The notes under the pieces are model-generated. The model was not told the origin of the DNA. It worked only from the letters and a program-made list of their open reading frames with translations, and ran no database searches. DNA of 6,546 nt from Burkholderiales bacterium (GTDB lineage: Bacteria > Pseudomonadota > Gammaproteobacteria > Burkholderiales > SG8-39): NCBI GenBank assembly GCA_029266935.1, contig JAQSVY010000111.1, positions 1 through 6,546 of the forward strand, read 5' to 3'. Positions within the stretch are counted from its first letter, which is position 1. Each line of letters starts with the position of its first letter. Positions 1 through 5,681 of the stretch are shown here, in pieces. The position numbers and the translations under genes are program-made.

Positions 1-714
1 CACACGCTGCTCTCGGCGCCGCCGCCGCCGCTGGTCATCAACCGGCTCCTCTACCCGAAGCTCGCGTTCGACTCGACGCGCTTCGTGCCGATCACGGTGA
101 TCGCGGCGATCCCGAACGTGCTTCTCGTGCATCCGAAGGTCGGCGCCAGCACCGTGGAGGAATTCATCTCCCTGGTCAGGAACAACCCTGGAAAGCTCAA
201 CTACGCCTCGCAGGGGAACGGCACCACCTCGCACCTCACCGCGGAGCTATTCAAGACGATGGCGGGCGGGCTGAAGATCGTGCACGTGCCGTACAAGGGC
301 ACGGCGCCAGCGCTCGCAGACCTGCTCGCCGGGCAGGTGGAAATGATGTGCGACAACCTCGGCGTGTCGCTGCCGCACGTGAAGGCCGGGAAGCTGAAGG
401 CGCTCGCCGTGGCGAGCCCCAAGCGCATCGCCGCGCTGCCGGACGTTCCCGCGCTCGCCGAGACGCTGCCGGGCTTCGAGGCGGTGGCGTGGTTCGCCAT
501 CGTCGGCCCGCCCGGAATGCCGGCCAGCGTTGCCGAAAAAATCTCCCTTGGCGTCAGAGAATCGTTGCAGTTGCCCGACGTGCGGCAGCGCCTCGCGACC
601 GCTTCGGCGGAGCCGATGGGCCTCACACCGGCGCAGACCGCCGCCTACATGAAGCAGGAGACCGAGCGCTGGGGCGCGGTAATCCGCGCCGCCGGCGTGA
701 AGCTGGAAAACTGA
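1..714 (+). CDS. Bug/TctC-family tripartite tricarboxylate transporter substrate-binding protein (5' truncated by window)
   Basis: Periplasmic solute receptor of the Bug (TctC) family, which delivers small carboxylated compounds to a TctAB-type membrane transporter. The reading frame is open from base 1, so the gene starts upstream; 237 codons are present against a usual total of about 320, and the signal peptide and first ligand loop are missing. Family features seen in order: a region ending FDSTRFVPI, then NPGKLNYASQGNGTTSHL, ELFKTMAG, HVPYKGTAPALADLLAGQV, GKLKALAVASPKR, a PDVPALAETLPGFE segment and a GPPGMP turn. These match the conserved core and domain 2 of Bug proteins. The TGA stop lies one base before the ATG of the PdxA-family gene, so the two are probably co-transcribed and translationally coupled. 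That pairing suggests the ligand is a hydroxy-acid or related acid that feeds the dehydrogenase, but the ligand cannot be read from sequence. An internal GTG at base 85 is not the real start, because the homologous sequence continues upstream of it. Confidence 0.93.
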   Translation, partial: HTLLSAPPPPLVINRLLYPKLAFDSTRFVPITVIAAIPNVLLVHPKVGASTVEEFISLVRNNPGKLNYASQGNGTTSHLTAELFKTMAGGLKIVHVPYKGTAPALADLLAGQVEMMCDNLGVSLPHVKAGKLKALAVASPKRIAALPDVPALAETLPGFEAVAWFAIVGPPGMPASVAEKISLGVRESLQLPDVRQRLATASAEPMGLTPAQTAAYMKQETERWGAVIRAAGVKLEN

Positions 715-715
715 G

Positions 716-1660
716 ATGCCGCTTCCCCGGGTCGCGATTCCCACCGGCGACCCGGCCGGCATCGGGCCGGAGATCGCGGTCAAGGCGGCGCTCGATCCGG
801 CGGTGCGCGCGATCTGTACGCCGGTGCTGTTCACGGACCCTGTCGTCCTGCAATCCCACGGCGTCGACGCGACAAACGTCGAAGTCGTCGAGGTGCCGTT
901 CAGGGGAAAGCTGCAGATCGGCAGGATCGACGCCGACCACGGCCGCGCCATCATCGCCTGCGCGGAAAGCGCGATCCGCGCGGCGCTCGCAGGCGAGTTC
1001 GACGCAGTGGTCGCGGCGCCGCACACCGAGGCGGCGATCCATGCCGCCGGCATCGAGTTCGACGGGTACCCGTCGTTCGTCGCCCGCGTCTGCGGCCTGC
1101 CGCCCGAGGACGGCGTCCTCATGCTGTGCTTCCGGCACCAGGGGCGCGAGGTGCGCATCGCGCATGTGACGCTGCATGTCAGCGTGAGGAGTGCGCTCGG
1201 GTTGCTGAGCCCGGAGAGAATTCTGAGAACCATCCGGGCGGTGCACGAAGTCCTCGGCAGCCCGAAGATCGGCGTGAGCGGCGTCAACCCGCATGCCGGC
1301 GAGGCCGGTGCGTTCGGCACGGAAGAGATTGAGGTCATAACACCAGCCCTGGAGCAGGCGCGCCGCGAGGGGATCGACGTCGAAGGGCCGATCGGCGCCG
1401 ACACGCTTATCCAGCGCTCGGGCTTCGACGCGTACGTCGTGATGCTGCACGACCAGGGCCATGTGGCGGCGAAGCTGCTCGCGCCGCGGCGCGTCGCCGG
1501 CCTCATCCTCGGCACGCCGGTGCTGTTCTCCTCGGTGGCGCACGGCTCGGCGCTCGACATTGCCGGGCAGGGCCGGGCGGACCAGGGGGCGATCGTGGAA
1601 GCGATTACACGGTTAGTCACCCATCGACGTCGCGCCGGTGCGACCGCCAAAACGTCTTAA
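716..1660 (+). CDS. pdxA: PdxA-family NAD-dependent dehydrogenase, divergent substrate site
   Basis: A 314-residue member of the PdxA family (4-hydroxythreonine-4-phosphate dehydrogenase and its paralogues, usually about 330 residues). These enzymes oxidise a phosphorylated hydroxy-acid with NAD and decarboxylate the product. The N-terminal GDPAGIGPE signature is at residues 11-19. The three expected metal-binding histidines are recognisable: H154 (VTLHVSV), H193 (NPHAGEAG) and H245 (LHDQGH). The late AHGSALDIAGQGRAD segment is also typical. The substrate loop is abnormal: canonical PdxA has a Pro-x-His-Lys or Pro-x-Asn-Lys turn followed by Gly-His-Thr-Glu, whereas here residues 102-105 are PHTE and 117-120 are GYPS. 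Together with the adjacent Bug receptor gene this suggests a catabolic PdxA2-like role on another acid, rather than vitamin B6 synthesis. The ATG follows the receptor stop by one base, and no better start exists. The family is certain; the substrate is not. Confidence 0.87.
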   Translation: MPLPRVAIPTGDPAGIGPEIAVKAALDPAVRAICTPVLFTDPVVLQSHGVDATNVEVVEVPFRGKLQIGRIDADHGRAIIACAESAIRAALAGEFDAVVAAPHTEAAIHAAGIEFDGYPSFVARVCGLPPEDGVLMLCFRHQGREVRIAHVTLHVSVRSALGLLSPERILRTIRAVHEVLGSPKIGVSGVNPHAGEAGAFGTEEIEVITPALEQARREGIDVEGPIGADTLIQRSGFDAYVVMLHDQGHVAAKLLAPRRVAGLILGTPVLFSSVAHGSALDIAGQGRADQGAIVEAITRLVTHRRRAGATAKTS

Positions 1661-1712
1661 AAACAGCTGGGTGATTTATCCTTGCGAAGTGTGGTCTCGC
1701 ACGCACGACGCG

Positions 1713-1725
1713 CGGGAAATTCCCG
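1713..1725. repeat. 13-base palindrome upstream of the sigma-54 promoter
   Basis: The sequence CGGGAAATTCCCG has six perfectly pairing bases on each side of a central A. It is centred at 1719, about 73 bases upstream of the predicted sigma-54 transcription start. That lies at the near edge of the range where enhancer-binding activators usually sit, so it could be an operator or upstream activating site. It has no T tract and the stem is short, so it is a poor terminator. Binding is purely inferred from position and symmetry. Confidence 0.3.
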
Positions 1726-1765
1726 ACACGATCTAAGTGCTTGTCCGGTAACGCGGTGCGCTGCT

Positions 1766-1781
1766 TGGTACGGCGCTTGCA
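1766..1781 (+). promoter_or_regulatory. Sigma-54 (RpoN) -24/-12 promoter upstream of the 37-codon ORF
   Basis: The sequence TGGTACG-GCGC-TTGCA matches the sigma-54 consensus TGGYACR-N4-TTGCW at every defined position. The invariant GG is at 1767-1768 and the invariant GC at 1779-1780, with exactly the required spacing. Taking C1780 as -12 places the start of transcription near 1792. That leaves a leader of about 29 bases, carrying an AGGGA ribosome-binding site, before the ATG at 1821. The agreement of promoter, leader length and ribosome site makes this convincing. Promoters of this class need an ATP-dependent enhancer-binding activator; none is encoded in this window. Confidence 0.85.
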
Positions 1782-1820
1782 AGGGAAACTGAACTCATTG
1801 CGCCTTCAGGGACCCTACCA

Positions 1821-1934
1821 ATGACCCGGATGCATCGCCAACGCTGGAGAAACGCCTACCTGCACCTGTTCGCATTGCTGATCCTGCTGCCGGCCTTCCT
1901 GCCGCTGCCGCTGCTCATCACGTTGGCGCGGTGA
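1821..1934 (+). CDS. Candidate 37-residue single-pass membrane miniprotein
   Basis: ATG at 1821 opens a 37-codon frame ending in TGA at 1932-1934. The product begins with a basic, polar stretch (MTRMHRQRWRNAY) and continues with a strongly hydrophobic segment at about residues 14-35, rich in Leu, Pro, Ala and Ile, ending in LAR. This is the layout of a small single-span inner-membrane protein or an uncleaved signal-like peptide. Support for a real gene is contextual: an AGGGA ribosome-binding site at 1808-1812, eight bases before the ATG, and a perfect sigma-54 promoter whose start point would lie 29 bases upstream. I do not recognise the protein. It has no PEP-CTERM motif. It might be a small membrane regulator, a leader peptide for the downstream EPS genes, or a chance ORF behind a promoter meant for those genes. 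Confidence 0.45.
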   Translation: MTRMHRQRWRNAYLHLFALLILLPAFLPLPLLITLAR

Positions 1935-2101
1935 ACCTCTCCTCGCCGGGAGCGTCGCCGCTGCGGCGCCATCCGGCGCATGAGCGACGACGATCCGCTC
2001 ACGGCGACATATCGCAAACTGATCGAAACCCGCTCGGCATGATGCCGACGTGAAGAACGGACCAGGCTAAAGAACGCAACATCAGGAGACATGAGGCAAC
2101 G

Positions 2102-2350
2102 ATGAGCGCCGCAGCCACCGCCGCCGGTTACCTATACGCCTCCGGCCGTCTGCGCGGCCGCGGCGCCAAGGAGCACGAGCCGAAGCAGCAAGCCGAGAAG
2201 CCGCCGCCGCGCCAGCGCCGTGAAGTCCGGGTCGCCGTCTATGAGCCCAAAGAGCCGGTGGCGCACGCGGCGCAGGAGAAGCCCCGGCGCGCGCCGAAGA
2301 TCGAGTACCGCACGCGGCGCTGGCGGCCCGATGGCCCGCGCGATGACTGA
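2102..2350 (+). CDS. Small basic Pro/Arg-rich hypothetical protein
   Basis: An 82-residue frame with an ATG at 2102. Ribosome-binding candidates are AGGAG at 2084-2088 (13 bases away, long) and GAGG at 2093-2096 (5 bases away). The product is hydrophilic and very basic. A short N-terminal Ala/Gly/Tyr stretch (MSAAATAAGYLYASGRL) is followed by repeated Lys/Arg/Pro/Glu-rich sequence, probably disordered, with several EKP/EPK-like triplets; there is no signal peptide or transmembrane segment. Codons favour G or C at the third position, in keeping with coding sequence. The TGA overlaps the probable start of the glycosyltransferase gene (ATGACTGA, 2343-2350), an arrangement typical of coupled genes. 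I recognise no family, and it does not resemble the missing N-terminal half of the glycosyltransferase. It could be a genuine accessory gene or a low-complexity ORF left by a deletion. Confidence 0.42.
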   Translation: MSAAATAAGYLYASGRLRGRGAKEHEPKQQAEKPPPRQRREVRVAVYEPKEPVAHAAQEKPRRAPKIEYRTRRWRPDGPRDD

Positions 2351-2882
2351 GCGCCGGCCGCGCAGCGGCGCGCTCTTCGTCGGCCGGCTGGACGCCGAGA
2401 GCGGCGTCGGCATCCTGCTCGAGGCGCTCGACCTCTATCCCGGCGCGCGCGTCGACATGATCGGCGCCGGGCCGGAGGAGGCGCGCCTGCGCGCCCACGC
2501 GCGCGTGGGCCTGCTCGGCCGCGTCGGCCCCGCCGAGGTGCAGGAGCGCATGCGCGCCGCCGCCTACCTCGTGATGCCGAGCCTCGCCTACGAGGCGGCG
2601 CCGCGGCCGCTCATCGAGGCTTTCGCCAACGCCCTGCCGGTGATCGCCAGCCGCCTCGGCGCGCTCGCCGAGCTGGTGGAGCCCGGGCGCAACGGGCTGC
2701 TCTTCGAGCCCGGCTCGGCGCGCGACCTCGCGCGCCGCCTCGCCTGGGCCGAAGCTTTCCCCGAGAAGATTCGCCAGATGGGTGAATGCGCCCGAGCGGA
2801 CTACGAGTCGCGATTTATCGGCGACTGGAGCTGGCAGAAACTCTACGGCGAACGGCGACGCGGCATCCGGGTTCCAGGATAA
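2343..2882 (+). CDS. GT4-type glycosyltransferase, C-terminal domain only (N-terminal half missing)
   Basis: A 179-residue product matching only the C-terminal, nucleotide-sugar-binding Rossmann domain of a GT-B fold, GT4-family glycosyltransferase. Visible signatures in order: GALFVGRLDAESGVGILLEAL near the N-terminus, the MIGAGPEEARL turn, then LVMPSLAYEAAPRPLIEAF, containing the EX7E motif that contacts the donor sugar phosphate, then LPVIASRLGALAELV and a GRNGLLFEPGSARDLARRL tail. Complete enzymes are about 350-400 residues and begin with an acceptor-binding domain, which is absent here; the upstream frame carries no such sequence. The start is uncertain: ATG 2343 overlaps the preceding stop, ATG 2331 is an alternative, and neither has a strong ribosome site. 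The stop lies 23 bases before manC. Either it is a decayed remnant or it works with a separately encoded N-domain. The EPS context suggests a former or present role in repeat-unit assembly. Confidence 0.78.
   Translation: MTERRPRSGALFVGRLDAESGVGILLEALDLYPGARVDMIGAGPEEARLRAHARVGLLGRVGPAEVQERMRAAAYLVMPSLAYEAAPRPLIEAFANALPVIASRLGALAELVEPGRNGLLFEPGSARDLARRLAWAEAFPEKIRQMGECARADYESRFIGDWSWQKLYGERRRGIRVPG
2493..2510. repeat. Perfect 18-base palindrome inside the glycosyltransferase gene
   Basis: GCCCACGCGCGCGTGGGC is exactly self-complementary and lies within the codons for the Ala-His-Ala-Arg-Val-Gly stretch. As RNA it could fold into a very stable GC hairpin. In DNA this GC-rich, two-fold symmetry can arise by chance from Ala/Arg/Gly codon use, so no function is claimed. 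Confidence 0.5.
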
Positions 2883-2892
2883 AAGTTCTCTC

Positions 2893-2897
2893 GAGGG
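2893..2897 (+). promoter_or_regulatory. Ribosome-binding site fixing the TTG start of manC
   Basis: GAGGG lies eight bases before the TTG at 2906. No ATG or GTG exists in frame near the conserved N-terminus, and the far upstream ATG at 2786 would lie inside the preceding gene and add 40 non-homologous residues. This site therefore supports initiation at TTG. Confidence 0.65.
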
Positions 2898-2905
2898 CCA
2901 AAACG

Positions 2906-4318
2906 TTGCTCCAGCCGGTGATTCTCTGCGGCGGATCGGGCACGCGGCTCTGGCCGCTGTCGCGCGAACACCATCCGAAGCCCCTGCACGCCGTGAACGG
3001 CGAGCGCACGCTGTTGCAGCAGACCGCGGCGCGCTGCCTCGGGATCGCCGCCGTTGCCGATCCGCTCCTCGTGTGCAACGAGGCGCACCGCTTCCTCGTC
3101 CAGGCGCAGCTCGCGCGCGCCGGCGTGCGCCCGAAGGCGATCCTGCTCGAGCCCGTGGGCCGCGGCACGGCGCCCGCGCTCACGCTCGCCGCCGTGCACT
3201 CGGTCACCGCCGACGATCCGGTGCTGCTCGCCATGCCCTCGGATCACTTCATCCCGCAGGGCGATGCTTTCCGCCAAGCCGCTGCGCGCGCCGCCGCGCT
3301 CGCCGCGCAGGGCAGGATCGTCACCCTCGGCGTGCCGCCGACCGCGGCCGAGACCGGCTACGGCTACATCCGCGCCAACGGGACCTGCGTCGAGGCCTTC
3401 GTCGAGAAGCCCGACGCGACGCGCGCGAAGCAGTACTTGGAGTCCGGCGAGTACCTGTGGAACGCCGGCATCTTTGCCGTGCGCGCTTCCGTATGGCTCG
3501 ACGCCATCGCCGAGTTCCGCCCCGACATCTTCAAGGCTTGCGAGCGCGCCTTCCGGCAGGGCAGACGCGACGGCGCCTTCTACCGCGTCGATGCCGCCGC
3601 GTTCGCCGAATCGCCCGCCGACTCGATCGACTACGCGGTGATGGAGAAAACCACCGACGCGATGGTGGTGCGCCTCGAGGCCGGCTGGTCCGACGTTGGC
3701 GCCTGGGATGCGCTCTGGGCGATCGAGGAGAAGGACGCCGACGGCAACGTCATCCACGGCGACGTGCACGCCGCCGAGACGAAGAACGCGCTGCTCGTCT
3801 CGCAGCATCGCCTGCTCGCCTGCGTCGGGCTCGAGGACGTGGTGGTGATCGAGACCGCGGACGCGGTGATGGTGGCGAAGAAGGACAAGGCACAGCGCGT
3901 CGGCGCCATCGTCTCCGCGCTGAAGGCCGCCGGCCGCCCCGAGTGCCTCGCGCACCGCAAGGTGCAGCGTCCCTGGGGCACCTACGACGGCATCGAGAGC
4001 GGCGAGCGCTTCCAGGTGAAGCGCATCGTCGTCAACCCCGGGGCGTCGCTGTCGCTGCAGATGCACTACCACCGCGCCGAGCACTGGGTGGTGGTGCGCG
4101 GCACCGCGCGCGTGACGCGCGGCGAGGAAACCTTCGTTCTCACCGAAAACGAATCGACCTACATCCCGCCCGGCACGCGACACCGCCTGGAGAATCCCGG
4201 CCTCATGCCCCTCGAGATCATCGAGGTGCAGTCCGGCGCCTACCTCGGCGAGGACGACATCGTGCGCTTCGAGGACGCTTACGGAAGAACGCCGGAGTCG
4301 GCCCCGACGCGTGACTAG
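2906..4318 (+). CDS. manC: Bifunctional mannose-1-phosphate guanylyltransferase / mannose-6-phosphate isomerase
   Basis: Cytoplasmic type II PMI/GMP enzyme (ManC/AlgA/XanB/CpsB family). It isomerises fructose-6-phosphate to mannose-6-phosphate and joins mannose-1-phosphate to GTP to give GDP-mannose for EPS synthesis. From the TTG start it has 470 residues, the normal family length, beginning LQPVILCGGSGTRLWPLSRE. The nucleotidyltransferase domain fills about residues 3-290: GGSGTRLWP at 9-17, K25, an SDHFI loop, GYGYIR, FVEKP at 165-169, YLWNAGIF from 183, and GWSDVGAWDALW. The cupin-type isomerase domain follows, with QMHYHRAEHW at 385-394 (metal-binding His) and a late GEDDIVRFEDAYGR motif. 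The segment after K25 reads PLHAV instead of the usual QFL-type sequence. The gene follows the truncated glycosyltransferase by 23 bases, and its stop overlaps that of convergent epsL. Confidence 0.95.
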   Translation: MLQPVILCGGSGTRLWPLSREHHPKPLHAVNGERTLLQQTAARCLGIAAVADPLLVCNEAHRFLVQAQLARAGVRPKAILLEPVGRGTAPALTLAAVHSVTADDPVLLAMPSDHFIPQGDAFRQAAARAAALAAQGRIVTLGVPPTAAETGYGYIRANGTCVEAFVEKPDATRAKQYLESGEYLWNAGIFAVRASVWLDAIAEFRPDIFKACERAFRQGRRDGAFYRVDAAAFAESPADSIDYAVMEKTTDAMVVRLEAGWSDVGAWDALWAIEEKDADGNVIHGDVHAAETKNALLVSQHRLLACVGLEDVVVIETADAVMVAKKDKAQRVGAIVSALKAAGRPECLAHRKVQRPWGTYDGIESGERFQVKRIVVNPGASLSLQMHYHRAEHWVVVRGTARVTRGEETFVLTENESTYIPPGTRHRLENPGLMPLEIIEVQSGAYLGEDDIVRFEDAYGRTPESAPTRD

Positions 4319-5550
4319 AAGTTGTACCGCAGGTTCGTCATCACCGTACGATAGTCGTAATCCAGCCCCAGGATGTTGGAGCTGCGCTCGCCGGTCTCGA
4401 ACGCGGCGGCGAGCTGGTAGTGGCGCGTAATTTCCCAGCCGGCAGTGAAGCGCCAGGCACGCACCGTCTCCTCGCGCAGCGTATCCACGCCGAGCGCGAC
4501 GCCGGGATCGCCGGCGTATTCGCGGTCCTCTTTGATCAGTCGCGCGCCGAAGACGAGCTTCACAGTGGGCGCCCAGCTCGGTCCGAAGGAGACGCCGTTG
4601 ATCACCACGTGGCTTGCGCCGACGTCGATGATGCTGCGCGGAACGCGGTAGGCCGAGAACGCGAGCGTGGTCTTGGTGCCCGGCCGCCATTCGAGGTCGA
4701 GCCGGCCGGTTCCCCCATCGAAGTTGCGATTCGAGAGCACGCTGTAGGTGCGCTCGGTGTGCCCGAGGCGTCCCGCGACGCGCAGCTGCGCCGAGGGAAG
4801 GTAGGTGAGCACGGCGGCGATCTCGCGCTCCTCGTAGTCGTTGCTGACCGCCACGCCGAGCGGGTCGATACGCTCGTCGACCGGTGCATCGCCTTCCGAG
4901 TGCCGCGCCTCCACGCCGATGGTATTGCCAAGGGGTGTGACGTAGTCGATGCCGCCGACCACCGAGGAGACCTGCGTGCCGGCGGCCGTGAACTCGGGCC
5001 GGTCCAGGTCCACAAGGTCCAGCGCGCCGCGCAGCCGCCAGCGCGGGGTGAGCCGATAGCCGGCGCGGGCGAAGTAGTGGTTCTCCGTGACGGCGTCGCG
5101 CCTCACGGTGAGGCGCTCGGCGAGGTCGATCAGGTAGTGCCGGCGCTCGTAGCCGAGCGTGCCCCCGAGCGCGTTGCCGAGCTCCCAGCGCAGCTCGCCG
5201 AGCAGGCCGTAGGCGAAGTGGTCGAGCTCGGAGAAGTTCTGGAACTTGTAGCCGTCGCCGCGCGCCTCGAGGTGCACCGACTGGCGGCCCCAGAGGCGCG
5301 CGTCGACGCTTGCCCCCGCGCCAACGCGGGCGACCGTCTCGGATTCCTCGTCGCCGGCGCCACGCCGCAGGATGTTGTCGTCGTGCAGCAGCCCCGCTTG
5401 CACCCACAGGTTCCGCGGCAAGCCGCCTTCGGAAGGGTAGGCCGGGAACACGCCGCTCGACGGGAAGCGCAGGCTGTCGATCGCCTCGAAAGCCTGCGCC
5501 GTTGCGGGCACCAGGAACAGGAACAGCAAAGCAGAGCGGCAACGGCGCAT
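4315..5550 (-). CDS. epsL: EpsL-like outer-membrane beta-barrel protein of an exosortase-associated EPS locus
   Basis: A 411-residue outer-membrane protein resembling the EpsL family found in betaproteobacterial EPS loci linked to exosortase, where it is thought to act in polysaccharide export. The chosen ATG (5548-5550) gives a clean signal peptide of about 20 residues: MRRCRS, a hydrophobic core, then ATAQA before FEAID. It is preceded by a purine-rich AAGAAAGAGA ribosome site. An in-frame start 53 codons further upstream would bury the signal peptide and is rejected. The mature protein has an early QAGLLHDDNILRR segment, like the DDN motif near the start of this family, then many alternating amphipathic strands rich in Gly, Arg and aromatics. 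It ends in LRYNF; a terminal Phe is the usual outer-membrane assembly signal. It is divergent from the kinase gene and convergent with manC. A related EPS barrel (XrtA-type) is the alternative. Confidence 0.84.
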   Translation of the reverse strand: MRRCRSALLFLFLVPATAQAFEAIDSLRFPSSGVFPAYPSEGGLPRNLWVQAGLLHDDNILRRGAGDEESETVARVGAGASVDARLWGRQSVHLEARGDGYKFQNFSELDHFAYGLLGELRWELGNALGGTLGYERRHYLIDLAERLTVRRDAVTENHYFARAGYRLTPRWRLRGALDLVDLDRPEFTAAGTQVSSVVGGIDYVTPLGNTIGVEARHSEGDAPVDERIDPLGVAVSNDYEEREIAAVLTYLPSAQLRVAGRLGHTERTYSVLSNRNFDGGTGRLDLEWRPGTKTTLAFSAYRVPRSIIDVGASHVVINGVSFGPSWAPTVKLVFGARLIKEDREYAGDPGVALGVDTLREETVRAWRFTAGWEITRHYQLAAAFETGERSSNILGLDYDYRTVMTNLRYNF

Positions 5551-5653
5551 CGTTCTCTTTCTTCTGTGCGGTAAGGGTGCGGGCGATTCTATGCCGCGTG
5601 TATTTTTTTCTCTGCCTAAGACGAAGTCCTTGATTTTGCTGGATGGCGATCCC

Positions 5654-5669
5654 TGGCACGCGCATTGCA
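5654..5669 (+). promoter_or_regulatory. Sigma-54 (RpoN) -24/-12 promoter in front of the EpsG-like gene
   Basis: The sequence TGGCACG-CGCA-TTGCA is a full match to the sigma-54 consensus, with GG at 5655-5656 and GC at 5667-5668. It lies in the 131-base region between divergent epsL and the kinase-like gene and points at the latter. The predicted transcription start is near 5680, only two bases before the ATG at 5682, and downstream of the alternative ATG at 5643. The same TTGCAAG end occurs at the first sigma-54 site at 1766. The rest of the intergenic region holds an AT-rich tract (5601-5609) but no other clear promoter. Confidence 0.82.
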
Positions 5670-5681
5670 AGCGGGGGCCGG

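Larger units (their letters stand above)
1661..2101. other. Mostly non-coding junction between catabolic genes and EPS genes
   Basis: About 440 bases separating the PdxA-family gene from the first longer ORF of the EPS side. It is visibly less GC-rich than the flanking genes, especially at 1661-1700 and 2020-2100. Contents: a 13-base palindrome at 1713-1725, a sigma-54 promoter at 1766-1781, a candidate 37-codon gene at 1821-1934, and a ribosome-binding region at 2084-2096 before the next ORF. No intrinsic terminator (strong hairpin followed by a T run) was found after the dehydrogenase gene or after the small ORF. A GC hairpin near 1955-1970 (CGCCG, loop CTG, CGGCG) has no T tract. Transcription from the sigma-54 promoter could therefore continue into the genes downstream. 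Confidence 0.6.

Noticed and set aside
247..1650. Long minus-strand open frame across the receptor and PdxA-family genes
   Set aside because: It is antisense to two clearly recognised genes and has low-complexity composition typical of GC-rich shadow frames.
1617..1674. Inverted repeat TCACCCA (1617-1623) and TGGGTGA (1668-1674) around the end of the PdxA-family gene, considered as a terminator
   Set aside because: The loop would be 44 bases with only a seven-base stem and no T run, so it is not a credible intrinsic terminator.
1980..2042. A 20-codon frame (MSDDDPLTATYRKLIETRSA) between the 37-codon ORF and the basic ORF
   Set aside because: No recognisable ribosome-binding site, very short, no known similarity; chance cannot be excluded.
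4420..5574. Plus-strand open frame of 384 codons opposite epsL
   Set aside because: epsL has a signal peptide, beta-barrel pattern and terminal Phe on the minus strand; the plus-strand frame shows no domain and is a shadow.
5586..5614. Possible sigma-70 promoter for epsL on the minus strand (TAGAAT at 5591-5586)
   Set aside because: The hexamer at the expected -35 position matches only three of six bases; too weak to annotate, although the position would suit epsL.
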